A DNA stretch of 64,000 bases from Botryosphaeria dothidea (lineage: Eukaryota > Ascomycota > Dothideomycetes > Botryosphaeriales > Botryosphaeriaceae), in contig WWBZ02000051.1 in NCBI GenBank assembly GCA_011503125.2, positions 3,348,001-3,412,000 on the forward strand, given 5' to 3'. Positions 22,905 through 32,967 of the stretch are shown one piece after another. The position numbers were made by a program, and so were the translations under genes. Under the pieces are notes generated by a model. That model made no database searches. It saw nothing but the letters and a program-made list of their open reading frames with translations, and was not told the origin of the DNA. Every line of letters begins with the position of its first letter. Within the stretch, counting starts at the first letter, position 1.

Positions 22905-24652
22905 ATGGCCTCTGAGACGAAAAATACTCAGGTTCAACATGTCGAGGACATGGGTGACCGCCCCGCACACGGTCCTCAACAGAAGGGCGAAAGCACTCTT
23001 CCACAACATATCGAAGAGGCAAAAATTGCTCCTGAGACCTTTCTTTCAGAAGCCCATCAGGAATATCTACTCGCACGTCATGGAACTGTGGACCTTCAGC
23101 CAGTTCCTGAGATGACGGACGCTGATCCGTACAACTGGCCGAAGCACAAGGTGAAAACACTCCTGTAGTCCTGGAAAGTGTTGGCTGACATTCAATCAGA
23201 AAGTTATTAACCTGGCCCTTGTTGCATTCCATGCCATGATGGCAACATTCACAGCCGCCGCCATCCAATCAGTATTTGCAGAGATCGCGGAGGATCTGCA
23301 TGTGAGCATTGAGCGCGCCAGCTACCAGACGTCTCTCGTCATAGCGATCCTTGGTGGAGCTCCTCTCTTCTGGCGACCGCTCTCTGACCGTTACGGCCGG
23401 CGCCCTATGTTTCTTCTTTCACTCATATGCAGTCTCATTGGCAATGTCGGTTGCGCAAAGAGCCCTTCGTATGGCACCATGGGTCTATGCCGTGCCATCA
23501 CAGCCTTCTTCATCTCGCCGGCCGCCGCTATCGGTAGTGCAGTCGTCCAAGAGACCTTTTTCAAGCACGAGAGGGCCCGATACATGGGCATCTGGACGTA
23601 CGTGCCTACCTTGCTGGTCTCCAATTACGGCGCCGAACTGATCCAACTCTTAGCCTTCTCGTCACGCTCGGCGTTCCCACCGCTCCGTTCCTCTTCGGTT
23701 TCGTCGCCCTCCGCGTCGGCTACCGCTGGATCTACTGGATCCTCGCTTGCGTACCCGGCCCTCACCACACCCTTCTCCCCGAACATCCCCAGCTAATCAT
23801 ATCCCAGACAAACGCCGTCCAATTCCTCCTCTACCTCTTCCTCGGCCCCGAAACGCGCTATCTCCGCAACCAACCTGCGCGCCCCAGCCCTGCCACCACC
23901 TTCCAGCAGCGCTACCTCTCCTTCCGCCGTATTGACCCCACGCCGCTCCGCCCCTATGACTTCGTTCAGCCCCTCCGCTTCGCCGCGCGCCCCTGTGTGA
24001 TCGTGCCCGCCGCCGCCTACGCTATGGTCTTCCTCCTCGCGAGCGTCATGATAACAATCGAGATCCCGCAGCTCTTCGTCGAGAAGTTCGGCTTCAACAC
24101 GCAGCAGGTGGGGCTGCAGAACGTCGCCATCATCATCGGCTCCGTCATCGGCGAGCAGATGGGCGGTATCGCGTCGGACAAGTGGATGGGGTGGCGCGCG
24201 CGCCGCCCGACCCCGAGTTTCGGCTCTGGCTGAGCTACGGCGGGTACCTGCTGGCCATCTGCGGCGTCGTCGTGTTCCTCGTGCAGATCGAGCAGGCGAG
24301 CGACGAGTGGAACGTCACGCCTGTGATTGGCGCGGCGATTGCGGCGGTCGGGAACCAGCTGGTGACGACTGTGCTGATTACTTATGCGGTCGATTGCTAT
24401 CGCGAGGAGGCCGCGGGCGTGGGCGTGTTTATCACGTTCGTGAGGCAGACTTGGGGTTTCATTGGGCCGTTTTGGTAAGTCTCTCTGGTTTTGCTGTGGT
24501 GTTGGGGCAAGTGATTAACGCGATTCAGGTTCCCGACCATGATTCAGAATGTAGGGTTCTATGGCAGCGCTGGCATTACAACAGCTCTGATGGTGGGCGT
24601 CAGCATGATCCCGACCTTCTTCCTTCAGTGGAAAGGGCATACTTGGCGTTAA
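22905..24652 (+). CDS. DHA1-type major facilitator transporter, frameshifted
   Basis: Five exons (22905-23150, 23200-23597, 23654-23750, 23808-24474, 24529-24652) give an MFS drug:proton-antiporter-like protein. An N-terminal cytosolic leader ends in DADPYNWPKHK; the intracellular signature LSDRYGRRPMFLLSL is present, followed by LRVGYRWIYWI and GPETRYLR in the central loop. About 12 membrane helices are expected; such proteins export small hydrophobic compounds. The exon sum is two bases too long. Frame is lost between SDKWMGWRA and PPDPEFRLWLSYGG at about 24191-24215, inside a run of GC dinucleotides. Removing one GC unit would give a 509-residue protein. As it stands the frame ends at 24233. 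This could be an assembly slip or a recent loss of function. It is divergent from the P450 and convergent with the FAD monooxygenase. Confidence 0.85.
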
Positions 24653-24944
24653 GGAAATCTCTGTACAGATGTGAGTACAAGGCATGGATGTAGCGGAGAC
24701 TGGGTTACGGGCCATGCTAGAGAATAACTCATTGGTCAAACTGGGTTGACGGGCCGCGTCTACTTATCTCTTGTAGGAAAAAACACTATTGTGGCTCGGA
24801 GCGGCCCGGATGAATTGATTTGCGAGAAGCCTTGGTCTAATCGAGGTTTGCTAACGTGCAAGCTATAGTATGGCAGGTAACTTAGTGCTCTCAAAGGTCA
24901 ACAGCGCCTGAATAACTTTAGAAGAATGAAGTACAATCTATCGA

Positions 24945-26678
24945 CTAGGAGCGCACTGCTAACTGCACGCCTCCGTCCTCTAGGCTAGCTGTTTGAGGAA
25001 TGAGCGAGGCATCCTTGTCTGAGCTCCCGGGCTCCTTCGAGAAGACATGATCCAAAGCGCTCTTGACGATGTCGTCCACCTCTTCCCTCGCCTTTGCAAT
25101 TCCGTATATATAGAAATCCGGCCTCACCAACACCGCGTACGCCTGACTCTTGGAAAACCAGTCCGTATATCTCCCACTCATATCCTTCACCCCATCCGAT
25201 CCGCCGAAGTGGAAAGCCTTGCCTTCAAAAAGACCCTCAAAATCAGCTCTTGTATTCTTTCGCAGCGCCTCGGCAGGATCTTCTGATCCAGCACCAAGGA
25301 GCATCCATCCCTGCCCCGCCACGACATCGAACGGCCCTCTCTTACCGCCATACACGATGTGATCGTGAATGAACAACGTGCCACCCGAGTCCTTGCCTTC
25401 CTCCACATCCTTCTCCTTCTTCAAATACATCCCACCCTCCCCCAGCGCCTCCACATCCGGATACCCCTCCGAAATCTTCTCTTCCCTCATTCTCTCATCT
25501 CTCTTCCTCGCCTCCACCGGATCTGTCACCGCAATCAGCGCCTCCACATCCAACGCCAGACTCACTAGCAGCTCCGCAATCCCATGCTGCTCCCTCGAAT
25601 AGTCCTCCATCAGTCTCCGCACATCAGCCCTACCCCCATGCTTCACAGCCAAGTCCAGCCGCCACGCCAACGCCTTCGCATCCCTCAGCCCCGTGTTCGC
25701 CCCGGCCCCCAAGAACTGCGGCGTATTGTGCGCCGCATCGCCCGCGAGCATGACCCTGCCCTTCGCAAACCCGTCCACCCACCCGCCCGTCGGCGAGAAC
25801 ACCGTCCGCCTCGCCAGCTCCGCGTTCTCGCGCGTCGCGCCCCACGGCTCGAGCAGCCCCCACACGAAGTCATCGTCGTCCGCCACCGCCGACGGCTCGT
25901 GCGGCAGCAGCATGAACTCGATGCGGCGGCGGAACCCGAGCGACGGGGCCGACGTGCACGGGCGGCGCGGGTCGTTGTACTGCCGGAAGACGCCCTCGTC
26001 GCGCCAGGCGTAGGGCCCGCCCGTGTCCGGGACGGGGGCGACGTCGAGGACGAGCCAGCGGTGCTGGCCGGCCGACTGGGCGAGGAACTCGATGCCGGCG
26101 GCGGCGCGGACGGCGCTGCGGGCGCCGTCGCAGCCGACGACGAAGAGCGCGGTGGTGGTGTGCGGTTCGGCGGCGGGCGCGGCGGCGTCGCGTGGCGTGT
26201 AGTAGGGCTGCCAGGAGATGGAGACGTGCGAGCCGTGGTCGTCGACGTCGGTGACTTCGCGGCCGCGCAGCAGCGGGATGCCGCGCGCGATGCAGGCGTT
26301 CTCGAGGAGCTGGTCGAGCGCCATTTGGTTCATGCCGTAGACGACGTCCATGCCGCTGCGCGACATGGTGCCGTTGAAGGGGATTTTGGCTACGATTTCG
26401 CCGTCGGCGCCCACCCATTCGCACAGGTCGGCGAGGTGGGGCCGGAATGGGTAGATCGTTTTGGACTCGAGCACTTCGTCAAGGAGTCCGAGAGGTTGGA
26501 GGATGCGGAGGGTCTGGCTGTAACAAGTCACGGCGCGGGGCAAGTTCCACCGCTTAGGACGGCGCTCGAGGATGTGAACGCGATTACCGAGTTGGCGTAG
26601 CAGTAATGCCGTGAGCATACCAACGGGACCAGCGCCCACAACGGCGACGTCGCAGTCATAGTCCATGTTGCTACCCAT
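24945..26678 (-). CDS. FAD-dependent aromatic monooxygenase, MhpA-like
   Basis: A single-exon 577-residue class A flavoprotein hydroxylase (FAD_binding_3 type) begins at ATG 26678; an ATG four codons in is also possible. Visible motifs are the dinucleotide loop VAVVGAGPVG (11-20), ERRP at about 38-41, the DG motif CDGARS (183-188) and GDAAHNTP (313-320), then GANTGLRDAKALAWRL. The C-terminal thioredoxin-like part ends near the VRPDFYIYG segment, typical of phenol or 3-(3-hydroxyphenyl)propionate hydroxylases. Such enzymes hydroxylate activated aromatic rings with NAD(P)H and O2 in the cytosol. There is no signal or membrane segment. It is the fourth gene of the 17.8-26.7 kb module, convergent with the transporter. 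Codon usage is very GC-rich in the middle. Confidence 0.9.
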   Translation of the reverse strand: MGSNMDYDCDVAVVGAGPVGMLTALLLRQLGNRVHILERRPKRWNLPRAVTCYSQTLRILQPLGLLDEVLESKTIYPFRPHLADLCEWVGADGEIVAKIPFNGTMSRSGMDVVYGMNQMALDQLLENACIARGIPLLRGREVTDVDDHGSHVSISWQPYYTPRDAAAPAAEPHTTTALFVVGCDGARSAVRAAAGIEFLAQSAGQHRWLVLDVAPVPDTGGPYAWRDEGVFRQYNDPRRPCTSAPSLGFRRRIEFMLLPHEPSAVADDDDFVWGLLEPWGATRENAELARRTVFSPTGGWVDGFAKGRVMLAGDAAHNTPQFLGAGANTGLRDAKALAWRLDLAVKHGGRADVRRLMEDYSREQHGIAELLVSLALDVEALIAVTDPVEARKRDERMREEKISEGYPDVEALGEGGMYLKKEKDVEEGKDSGGTLFIHDHIVYGGKRGPFDVVAGQGWMLLGAGSEDPAEALRKNTRADFEGLFEGKAFHFGGSDGVKDMSGRYTDWFSKSQAYAVLVRPDFYIYGIAKAREEVDDIVKSALDHVFSKEPGSSDKDASLIPQTASLEDGGVQLAVRS

Positions 26679-27025
26679 GGCTTCTGGGAAGCAGATGAGT
26701 TGGTAAGACCTATGGATATTCCGAAGTCTAAATAAATGTTCTGCGTTTATCATGTAAGCTCCATTCCGAGCGTTCCCTGAGCAAGCGTTGCTACCGTCGG
26801 AAGTCCACATCAACAAATCCGACAGATCCGAGGTTAAGTTATAACAAGTAGGAGTTGCATTAATCCGATCCGACAAGAGCCACATCCGAGTGTGCTGAAT
26901 GGTGTTGGGGAAGAAGCTACAGGCTAACCAGTAAGATCAATGAGTCGTTTGCCGTCCGGAAGTTCCGCGGGATTCCCGAGTGTGGAGTAGATGCGTCATC
27001 TCCACTAGCGCTCCCACATTGCTCC
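26679..27025. other. Upstream region of the FAD monooxygenase
   Basis: This spacer should hold the monooxygenase promoter. It contains TCCGAG copies near 26765, 26827-26833 (TCCGAGG) and 26885, the same core seen in the other two promoters of the module. Confidence 0.4.
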
Positions 27026-28024
27026 TCACAGATTTAGAGCAGTCGTTGCGAACACCACTGAGCAGTCGTTCCATGGAACCAGTGCTTTGACTTCGACAGC
27101 GACACCTGTCTCCGCCACCACCTCGATGAGCTGCTCGACACAGCCATACACCTCAAGCTGAACACTTGCCCGAATGTGGATTTCGGCCAGGAACTCACAG
27201 AGCTCTCGCAGACAGGTCCGGGGAATGGTCCCATGGATGACAAGCTGGACTTCCTCGAGCTGCTCCATCTCGTGCAGAATGGAGCGGAACGGCTCCCATC
27301 CCTTCTGAGCTACAACTTCGATAGCGTAGTTCGTGAAACCGACAGCCCAGGTCCGACGCCATGAAAGCTCGAGCTGCATCCGAATACGCCTGATTGGATT
27401 CTCGACACGTGGAGGCAGAGTTTCGCGGAAGCAGAGGAAGTCTCTGGGAGTTCTGAAGTCGAAAGTGCTCAAGGTGTACAGGAACGGGAAGGCCTCCATA
27501 TAGCTGAAGAACGAAGGTCAGTTTCAAGAGCAGGTAGTGCATCTGGCCAGCACTTACATGCGCTTGCAACTGAGAAGGAGCGCGAGGATTGCCGCTCTGG
27601 GCGTGAATTCTCCATCGGAACTCTTGCCGCAGACGGTCGAGGTGAAGTGCCAGTTCATGTGCCTCAACCACTCCTTCTGGGCCCAATTTTTTCCGCACGC
27701 GAATCGGACTTCTTTGCGCAGCACAGCCCATGCTACAGGAATGTGCGGGAATGGTGCTTCCCAGCAGTGAAGGAGTGGGTTGTGCTCGATGTGGATGACT
27801 TCACCTCCAAGGGCGTATTCCCAGATGACGACGCGAGTCTCGGCGGGCAGTACAAACAGTGGAGACTGATGCTGGTTTGCGATTGTCTGATCTCTTGTTA
27901 GCTGGGCTGTGTTTAGCGAGTGAGGAAGAGGCGGCTCGACCTGTGGCTCGGTCGTGATGTCCTCAGCCCGCTCCTCGGAGTCGTGGGGCTTCCCACCCTT
28001 CAGCCGCCTCCACAGGCTGAGCAT
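27026..28024 (-). CDS. Fungal F-box-like / DUF7730-type protein
   Basis: Two exons (28024-27558, 27503-27026) give 314 residues. The 54-nt intron (GTAAGT...CAG) joins LLSCKRI to YMEAFPFLYTLSTFDF, a highly typical junction in this family. The N-terminal domain reads PLFVLPAETRVVIWEYALGG, the F-box-like helix of DUF7730 proteins, followed by VIHIEHNP. A long, Ser/Pro/Gln-containing leader (about 52 residues) precedes it. The C-terminal half is predicted helical with no catalytic signature. Function is unknown; these proteins are expanded in Dothideomycetes. It is divergent from the glycosyltransferase with 751 bp between starts and is probably not part of the oxygenase module. Confidence 0.75.
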
Positions 28025-28775
28025 GGTGACGGTTGCAGCTGCTCAGTTGCAGGTGGAGGTGGAGTGGTGAGCGGTGCGGCGACTGCACGTCATACTCTGG
28101 CTTGTAGGCATCGCCGCTGCCTGGGCAGACCGCGAGGCAGGCGCGCACGGCCACGCAGGAAGGGAAAGGGCGAACGGCTGCGCTGCCGGCGCGCCGGGCC
28201 AGAAGCACTTCCCAGGACGTGAAGGCCCACGAGGACTCAGAGCACTCAGACATGGAATGGTGTCTCGGGATGCTACATGTGCTTGTTGTTGCGTCTGACG
28301 GCCCTCTCGATTCTCGTATTGGAGTGCTCTCCACTGATGCGGGCCGCGTGACGATCATCAGCCCGCTCTCTCATGCCTGCCGCTCAGCCCTCCACTAGCG
28401 GGCCAGTCTCTCCGAGCTACACCGAAATGGCAGGTAGATGGCGATGCTTTTACCGTATAAGCTTGCGTATTGAGGCTTAGTGGGCTAAAATAGCGCCTCA
28501 GTTGGCATTGCATTTTAGGCCGGGCGGGTGTGAAACGGGCCTTTTCGAACCGTGGGCGACAGCACTATTTGATTGGGTACGACTCGTGCCCGTATCCGTG
28601 TGCATTCTTGTCGTATTCGTTCTCAGCCCTATACTAAAAGCTATAGCGCGAGACGACGCGTTGGTTTCGAGTGCTATTTATCAGTGGTTGAACCCGTCGT
28701 TTTTTCTCGGCAGGTCAAGCATCCCTTTCCGTCCTTCACCCTCGCAATTCGCCATTGAACCCGTAGTCGCCCACC
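28025..28775. other. Divergent promoter region
   Basis: The spacer lies between the DUF7730-type gene and the glycosyltransferase. TCTCCGAGCTACACC at 28409-28423 repeats 15 bases found in the P450/MFS promoter, but a 15-base match can arise by chance in a window of this size. No gene is supported. Confidence 0.4.
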
Positions 28776-31746
28776 ATGAAGCATGGCAACAGCGAGAATG
28801 GGCTTATTGAACTTCCCGCCGACGACGTCCCCGGCGATGCTCCCCCCGCCTACTCAGAAATGGCTGCAGCAGAACAAATAATCGAGAGCAACACTAACAT
28901 CAGAGGTACACTCTAAAAACCCAGGCCTGACCTCTTCCACAGAAGCACACTGACACGCCCAGATGATGGCCGCATCGACGTCGACCTCGACTCCAAACTC
29001 GGCCGCACCCTCTCCCGCATCTTCCACAATGCACCTCCCACGCCCTCCGCCTCCTCCACTCCACCGCCCATTTACACCGAGCGCGAACACGCCTTCCGCC
29101 AATGCCCCGTCCGCCTCAACATCGTCATCCAAGTCGTCGGCTCGCGCGGCGACGTCCAGCCCTTCGTCGCGCTCGGCACCGAACTGCAACGCTACGGCCA
29201 CCGCGTCCGCCTCGCCACACATGACACCTTCTGCTCCTTCGTCCGCGCCGCCGGCCTCGAGTTCTACCCCATTGGCGGCGACCCGCACGAGCTGATGGCG
29301 TACATGGTCAAGAACCCGGGGCTGATACCGAACATGAAATCCCTGCGCGCCGGCGACGTGCAGCGCAAGCGGAAGATGGTCGAAGAGATGCTGGAGGGCT
29401 GTTGGCGGTCGTGCGTCGAGCCAGACCAAGAGACGGGAGCCCCGTTCGTGGCGGATGCGATCGTGGCGAATCCGCCGAGCTTTGCGCACGTGCATTGCGC
29501 GCAGGCGTTGGGCGTGCCGGTGCATTTGATGTTTACGATGCCGTGGAGCAGTACGAGGGCGTTTCCGCATCCGCTGGCGAATTTGAAGTACAAGGATACG
29601 GAGAAGAGCGTGGCGAACTATGTGTCTTATGGCGTGGTTGAGTGGATGACATGGCAGGGGTACGTTCTGGAAGAGGCATTTATTCACGGTTTTGCAGAGA
29701 ACTGATTTTCGCTTTAGTTTGGGAGATGTGATCAATACTTGGAGGGAAAAGATGGATCTGGAGCCGGTCCCTATGTCCGAAGGCCCAAATCTGGCAGAAA
29801 CACTGAAGGTGCCGTTCACATATTGCTGGTCTCCTGCATTGGTGCCAAAGCCAGCGGACTGGCCATCTCACATAGGTAAGGGTTGTTCCGGGTGCAGGAT
29901 GATATACATGGAGGAAGATAGCTGATATGAACTCCCCCCCCCCCCCCCCCCTCCCCCCCCCTTAGATGTATGCGGCTTCTTCTTTCGAGAACCACCGAGA
30001 TACGATCCGCCTAAAGACCTTGCAGAATTCATCGACGCCGGGGACCCTCCTGTGTACATTGGATTCGGAAGTATTGTGATTGACGATCCCGAGCAGATGA
30101 CAGCAACAATTCTCTCAGCAGTCAGGGCCACTGGCGTTCGGGCGATCGTTTCGAGAGGATGGAGCAATTTAGGAGAAGTCGAGTCTACAGAGCAGATCTT
30201 TTATCTCGGAGACTTTCCGCACGAGTGGCTTTTCCAGTACGTTTCCGCAGTTGTACATCATGGCGGTGCCGGAACAACAGCCTGTGGTCTGAGGTACGGG
30301 AAGCCGACAGCCATTGTTCCCTTTTTTGGCGAGTAAGTGGCTCCAGCTCAACCATGGGTGAAAACAGATACTGACATTGCATACCAGTCAACCATTCTGG
30401 GGGAACATGATTGCTGCCTCAGGCGCAGGGCCTATTCCAATTCCACAGAAGAAGCTGAACTCCGACAATTTGGCCGAAGCCATCAGATACTGTCTCAAAC
30501 CCTATGCATCACAAGCTGCTTACGATATCTCGGAGAGAATGAAGATGGAATCCGGCGTTCAAGCGGCTGTAGCATCTTTCCACAAGAACTTGCCGCTGGA
30601 AAGAATGTCTTGCGATATCTTTCCTGATCAGCCTGCATCCTGGACATACACCAAAGGAAAGAAACCAATGAAGCTTTCGAAACTTGCAGCTGAAGCCATT
30701 ATGTCAAAGCTGTCTATTGACAAAAAGCACATGAAGTAGTAAGTCCGCAAAAGTAGCAGTCTTCACTTGGGTCCACTGTACTGACAGATCGTAGCTTCGA
30801 AACAAACAGCATCATCATCGAAAATCGGCGGTGGGACCCCGTCACAGGGGGTAGCTCTGTAATGATCGGGACGGCAACAGATCTCACTAGAGCCACGGCA
30901 GGAGTATTCCTCGACCCATATCTAGAGTACCGCAAAGGCCGTGCTAGTGCCATCCACAGCCAATCCAACTCCCGCACCCCTTCTCGCGCATCCTCACCAA
31001 CCAAGTCCACCTATTCTCGAAACCATTCGCCCACCAAATCCACCTTCTCCGAGAAAGAAAAAAGCATGAACCTCAAATACAGCAGCACCGACCCCACATT
31101 ATCCAAGTCCTCCAGCTTCAACTACCCCGGCGAGAGCCCCAACCGCGCGACCAGCGCTCCCCTCTACCCCACCCTCTCCACAACATCCGCCTCCTCCACC
31201 GCCACAAATAACCACGGCATCCAAACTGCCGGAAAGATGGCTGCCGCCTCCGCAAAGTCCGTCGGTGCTTTCAACAGCTCCCTCTTCCGCGGCATGATGG
31301 TCGACCTGCCGCTCGCCGTCGCCGAGGGCATGCGCAACGTCCCATCCCTCTACGGCGACGACGTCAAGACGCTGCAGCCCGTTACGGACTGGAAGAGCGG
31401 CGCCGTCGTTGCTGGCAAAAACTTTGCGCAGGGGTTGGCGGGCGGCGTGAGTGATGTCTGGGTGCAGCCGATGAAAGGGGCCAAGGAGGGAGGCGCTGTG
31501 GGTGCGGTGAAGGGCGTCGGCAAGGGGTTGGTGGGGTTGGGTGTCAAGACTAGTAGCGCAGTGGTGGGCTTGGCGGGGTATGGAGGGATTGGGGTGGTGA
31601 AGAGTTTGAGAGCGTTGGCACATACGAAGACGCGGAAGGAGGTGGCAGAGAAGAGGAGGGAGGAGGGGCGGTGGCAGGTGGATAGGATGGGTGTGGATTT
31701 GAATAGAGTGATTGCGGAGTTTGAGAGGTTGAGGAATGGGCGGTGA
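28776..31746 (+). CDS. UDP-glucose:sterol glucosyltransferase-like protein
   Basis: Six exons (28776-28905, 28963-29659, 29718-29875, 29966-30332, 30388-30738, 30795-31746) give 884 residues. The glycosyltransferase family 28 N-domain starts near residue 95 with LNIVIQVVGSRGDVQPFVAL. The UDP-binding C-domain shows VYIGFGSIVIDD, then HHGGAGTT (426-433) and DQPFWGNMI from 451, the sterol-glucosyltransferase signature. Unlike yeast Atg26 it has no N-terminal GRAM or PH domains. A Ser/Thr/Pro-rich linker and a Gly/Ala/Val-rich tail (AVVAGKNFAQGLAGGVSDVW, then repeated GVGKGLVGLG-like units) follow, probably membrane-associating. It should transfer glucose from UDP-glucose to a sterol or other lipid. 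Intron 3 (90 nt) contains long C runs before its acceptor. Confidence 0.88.
29934..29961. repeat. C18-T-C9 tract inside an intron
   Basis: Eighteen C, one T and nine C lie immediately before the TTAG acceptor of intron 3 of the glycosyltransferase, replacing the usual polypyrimidine tract. Confidence 0.85.
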
Positions 31747-32037
31747 TGATCTCGGCTTTGTTTAGAGCGGTCTTTCTTGCAGAGGATATCCAGTGTACTT
31801 GGAACGAATGTCATTGTTTGTTCTTCTCGCCTGTTTCATGCGGCTTCTAGAATATTTCCAGGAAGAGCTGAAGTAACCCCCAAGCACTCAGTGCTTGAAC
31901 TACTTAACCTCGTATATTGCTAGTCCTCTATGGTCCTACCTCCATCCGGATCCGAGGTTCTTTACGCTCATCTAATACCTAATGGCCAGTTGGACCATTC
32001 CAGACAACCACATGAAACCTTGAACACCTGCTGTCCC

Positions 32038-32967
32038 TCATCTTTTACTGTTCCACTTGATGACTGCTTGTTTCAATTCTTCTTCATCAAAATCCTCTGG
32101 ATCCTTCCATATGACCCTCTCTCGAATATTCTGCATGTGCTGCTCCTTCATCTCATTAGTCAACTGTAGGCGTTGATCGAGACGAGACCTCGTAGATCCC
32201 GTAACACCTGTGAGCCATCCGTCATCGATTTCGATTTCGATTTCGATTCGTCCAATCTTGATCTTGTTGAAGGAATCCAAAGCCGGAAATAGACTATGTC
32301 GGTGCCGTGTTCCGTCTCCCCAAACATCCGTTGCCATACCTGCCCAGCCGCCGTTTCTAGCTGCTGCGTCAGTCCAGATGAGGGCAGGACGAGGACCCGG
32401 TTGCCAGGGGAGCGTCGAGGGTAATATCTTGCCTGCTCCCACAACGCTCACAACGCGAAGGCTTTGGAGTCCGGTCATTGTTTGGATGACTGAACTTCCC
32501 TTAAGAGATGCCCATGCTTCTCTCAACCAGTCTCCCAGTAGACCAGCACGCTCATGAGACATCCGTGCGTAGTAGACAACAATCTTCTTAATCTTTTCAC
32601 TGTTTGTCTTGCCGATACTGCTCAGAAATGCACCAAGTGTGTAGTAACTGTTGATGACGAAAGTGGTGTTGCCGTAGAGCTCTTCGCCGAACTCTTGGCT
32701 TGGTTGTTTGCAGAGGTAGAGAATGTTGACTTTTCCGATGCGGGGTCCCGAAACTGGTCTGCACAGACCGCAGACACGACAGTAGCTGGGAAGAGGATAC
32801 ACGTTGATGCCTGTACCAAGAGGCTCATTCGCGAAGCCTGTCTGTATGTGAGCTAGCTCCTGACGGCAGCTGACTGTGGAATACGTGAGAGGAAAGTTGA
32901 ATGCGCGCTTTCCTGAGTTTCTGATGACCTTGGTGTGCCAGCTTCTAGGTTTGAGTAACACTGTCAT
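32038..32967 (-). CDS. Hypothetical protein of the fungal F-box/DUF-like group
   Basis: A single-exon 309-residue protein begins at ATG 32967. It lacks the usual N-terminal LPxEIR helix but has the second hallmark block of these proteins, ILYLCKQPSQEFGEELYGNTTFVIN, followed by a predicted helical and leucine-rich region. A CRVCGLC motif at about residue 63 has three closely spaced cysteines. Near the C-terminus four TTTCGA-type repeats at about 32227-32250 encode the IEIEIEID stretch, and the tail is acidic (DPEDFDEEEL). The absence of the first helix suggests an N-terminal truncation or a missed upstream exon. No function is assigned. Confidence 0.6.
   Translation of the reverse strand: MTVLLKPRSWHTKVIRNSGKRAFNFPLTYSTVSCRQELAHIQTGFANEPLGTGINVYPLPSYCRVCGLCRPVSGPRIGKVNILYLCKQPSQEFGEELYGNTTFVINSYYTLGAFLSSIGKTNSEKIKKIVVYYARMSHERAGLLGDWLREAWASLKGSSVIQTMTGLQSLRVVSVVGAGKILPSTLPWQPGPRPALIWTDAAARNGGWAGMATDVWGDGTRHRHSLFPALDSFNKIKIGRIEIEIEIDDGWLTGVTGSTRSRLDQRLQLTNEMKEQHMQNIRERVIWKDPEDFDEEELKQAVIKWNSKR

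Noticed and set aside
25584..26600. Plus-strand open frame of 338 codons opposite the FAD monooxygenase
   Set aside because: It is the antisense shadow of a GC-rich conserved coding region; its product is low-complexity His/Arg/Ala/Val sequence without a domain.
28409..28423. 15-base identity with the P450/MFS promoter as proof of co-regulation
   Set aside because: A few 15-base matches are expected by chance between all positions of a 64-kb window; only the paired TCCGAG half-sites at 20315 and 22641 were kept as a finding.
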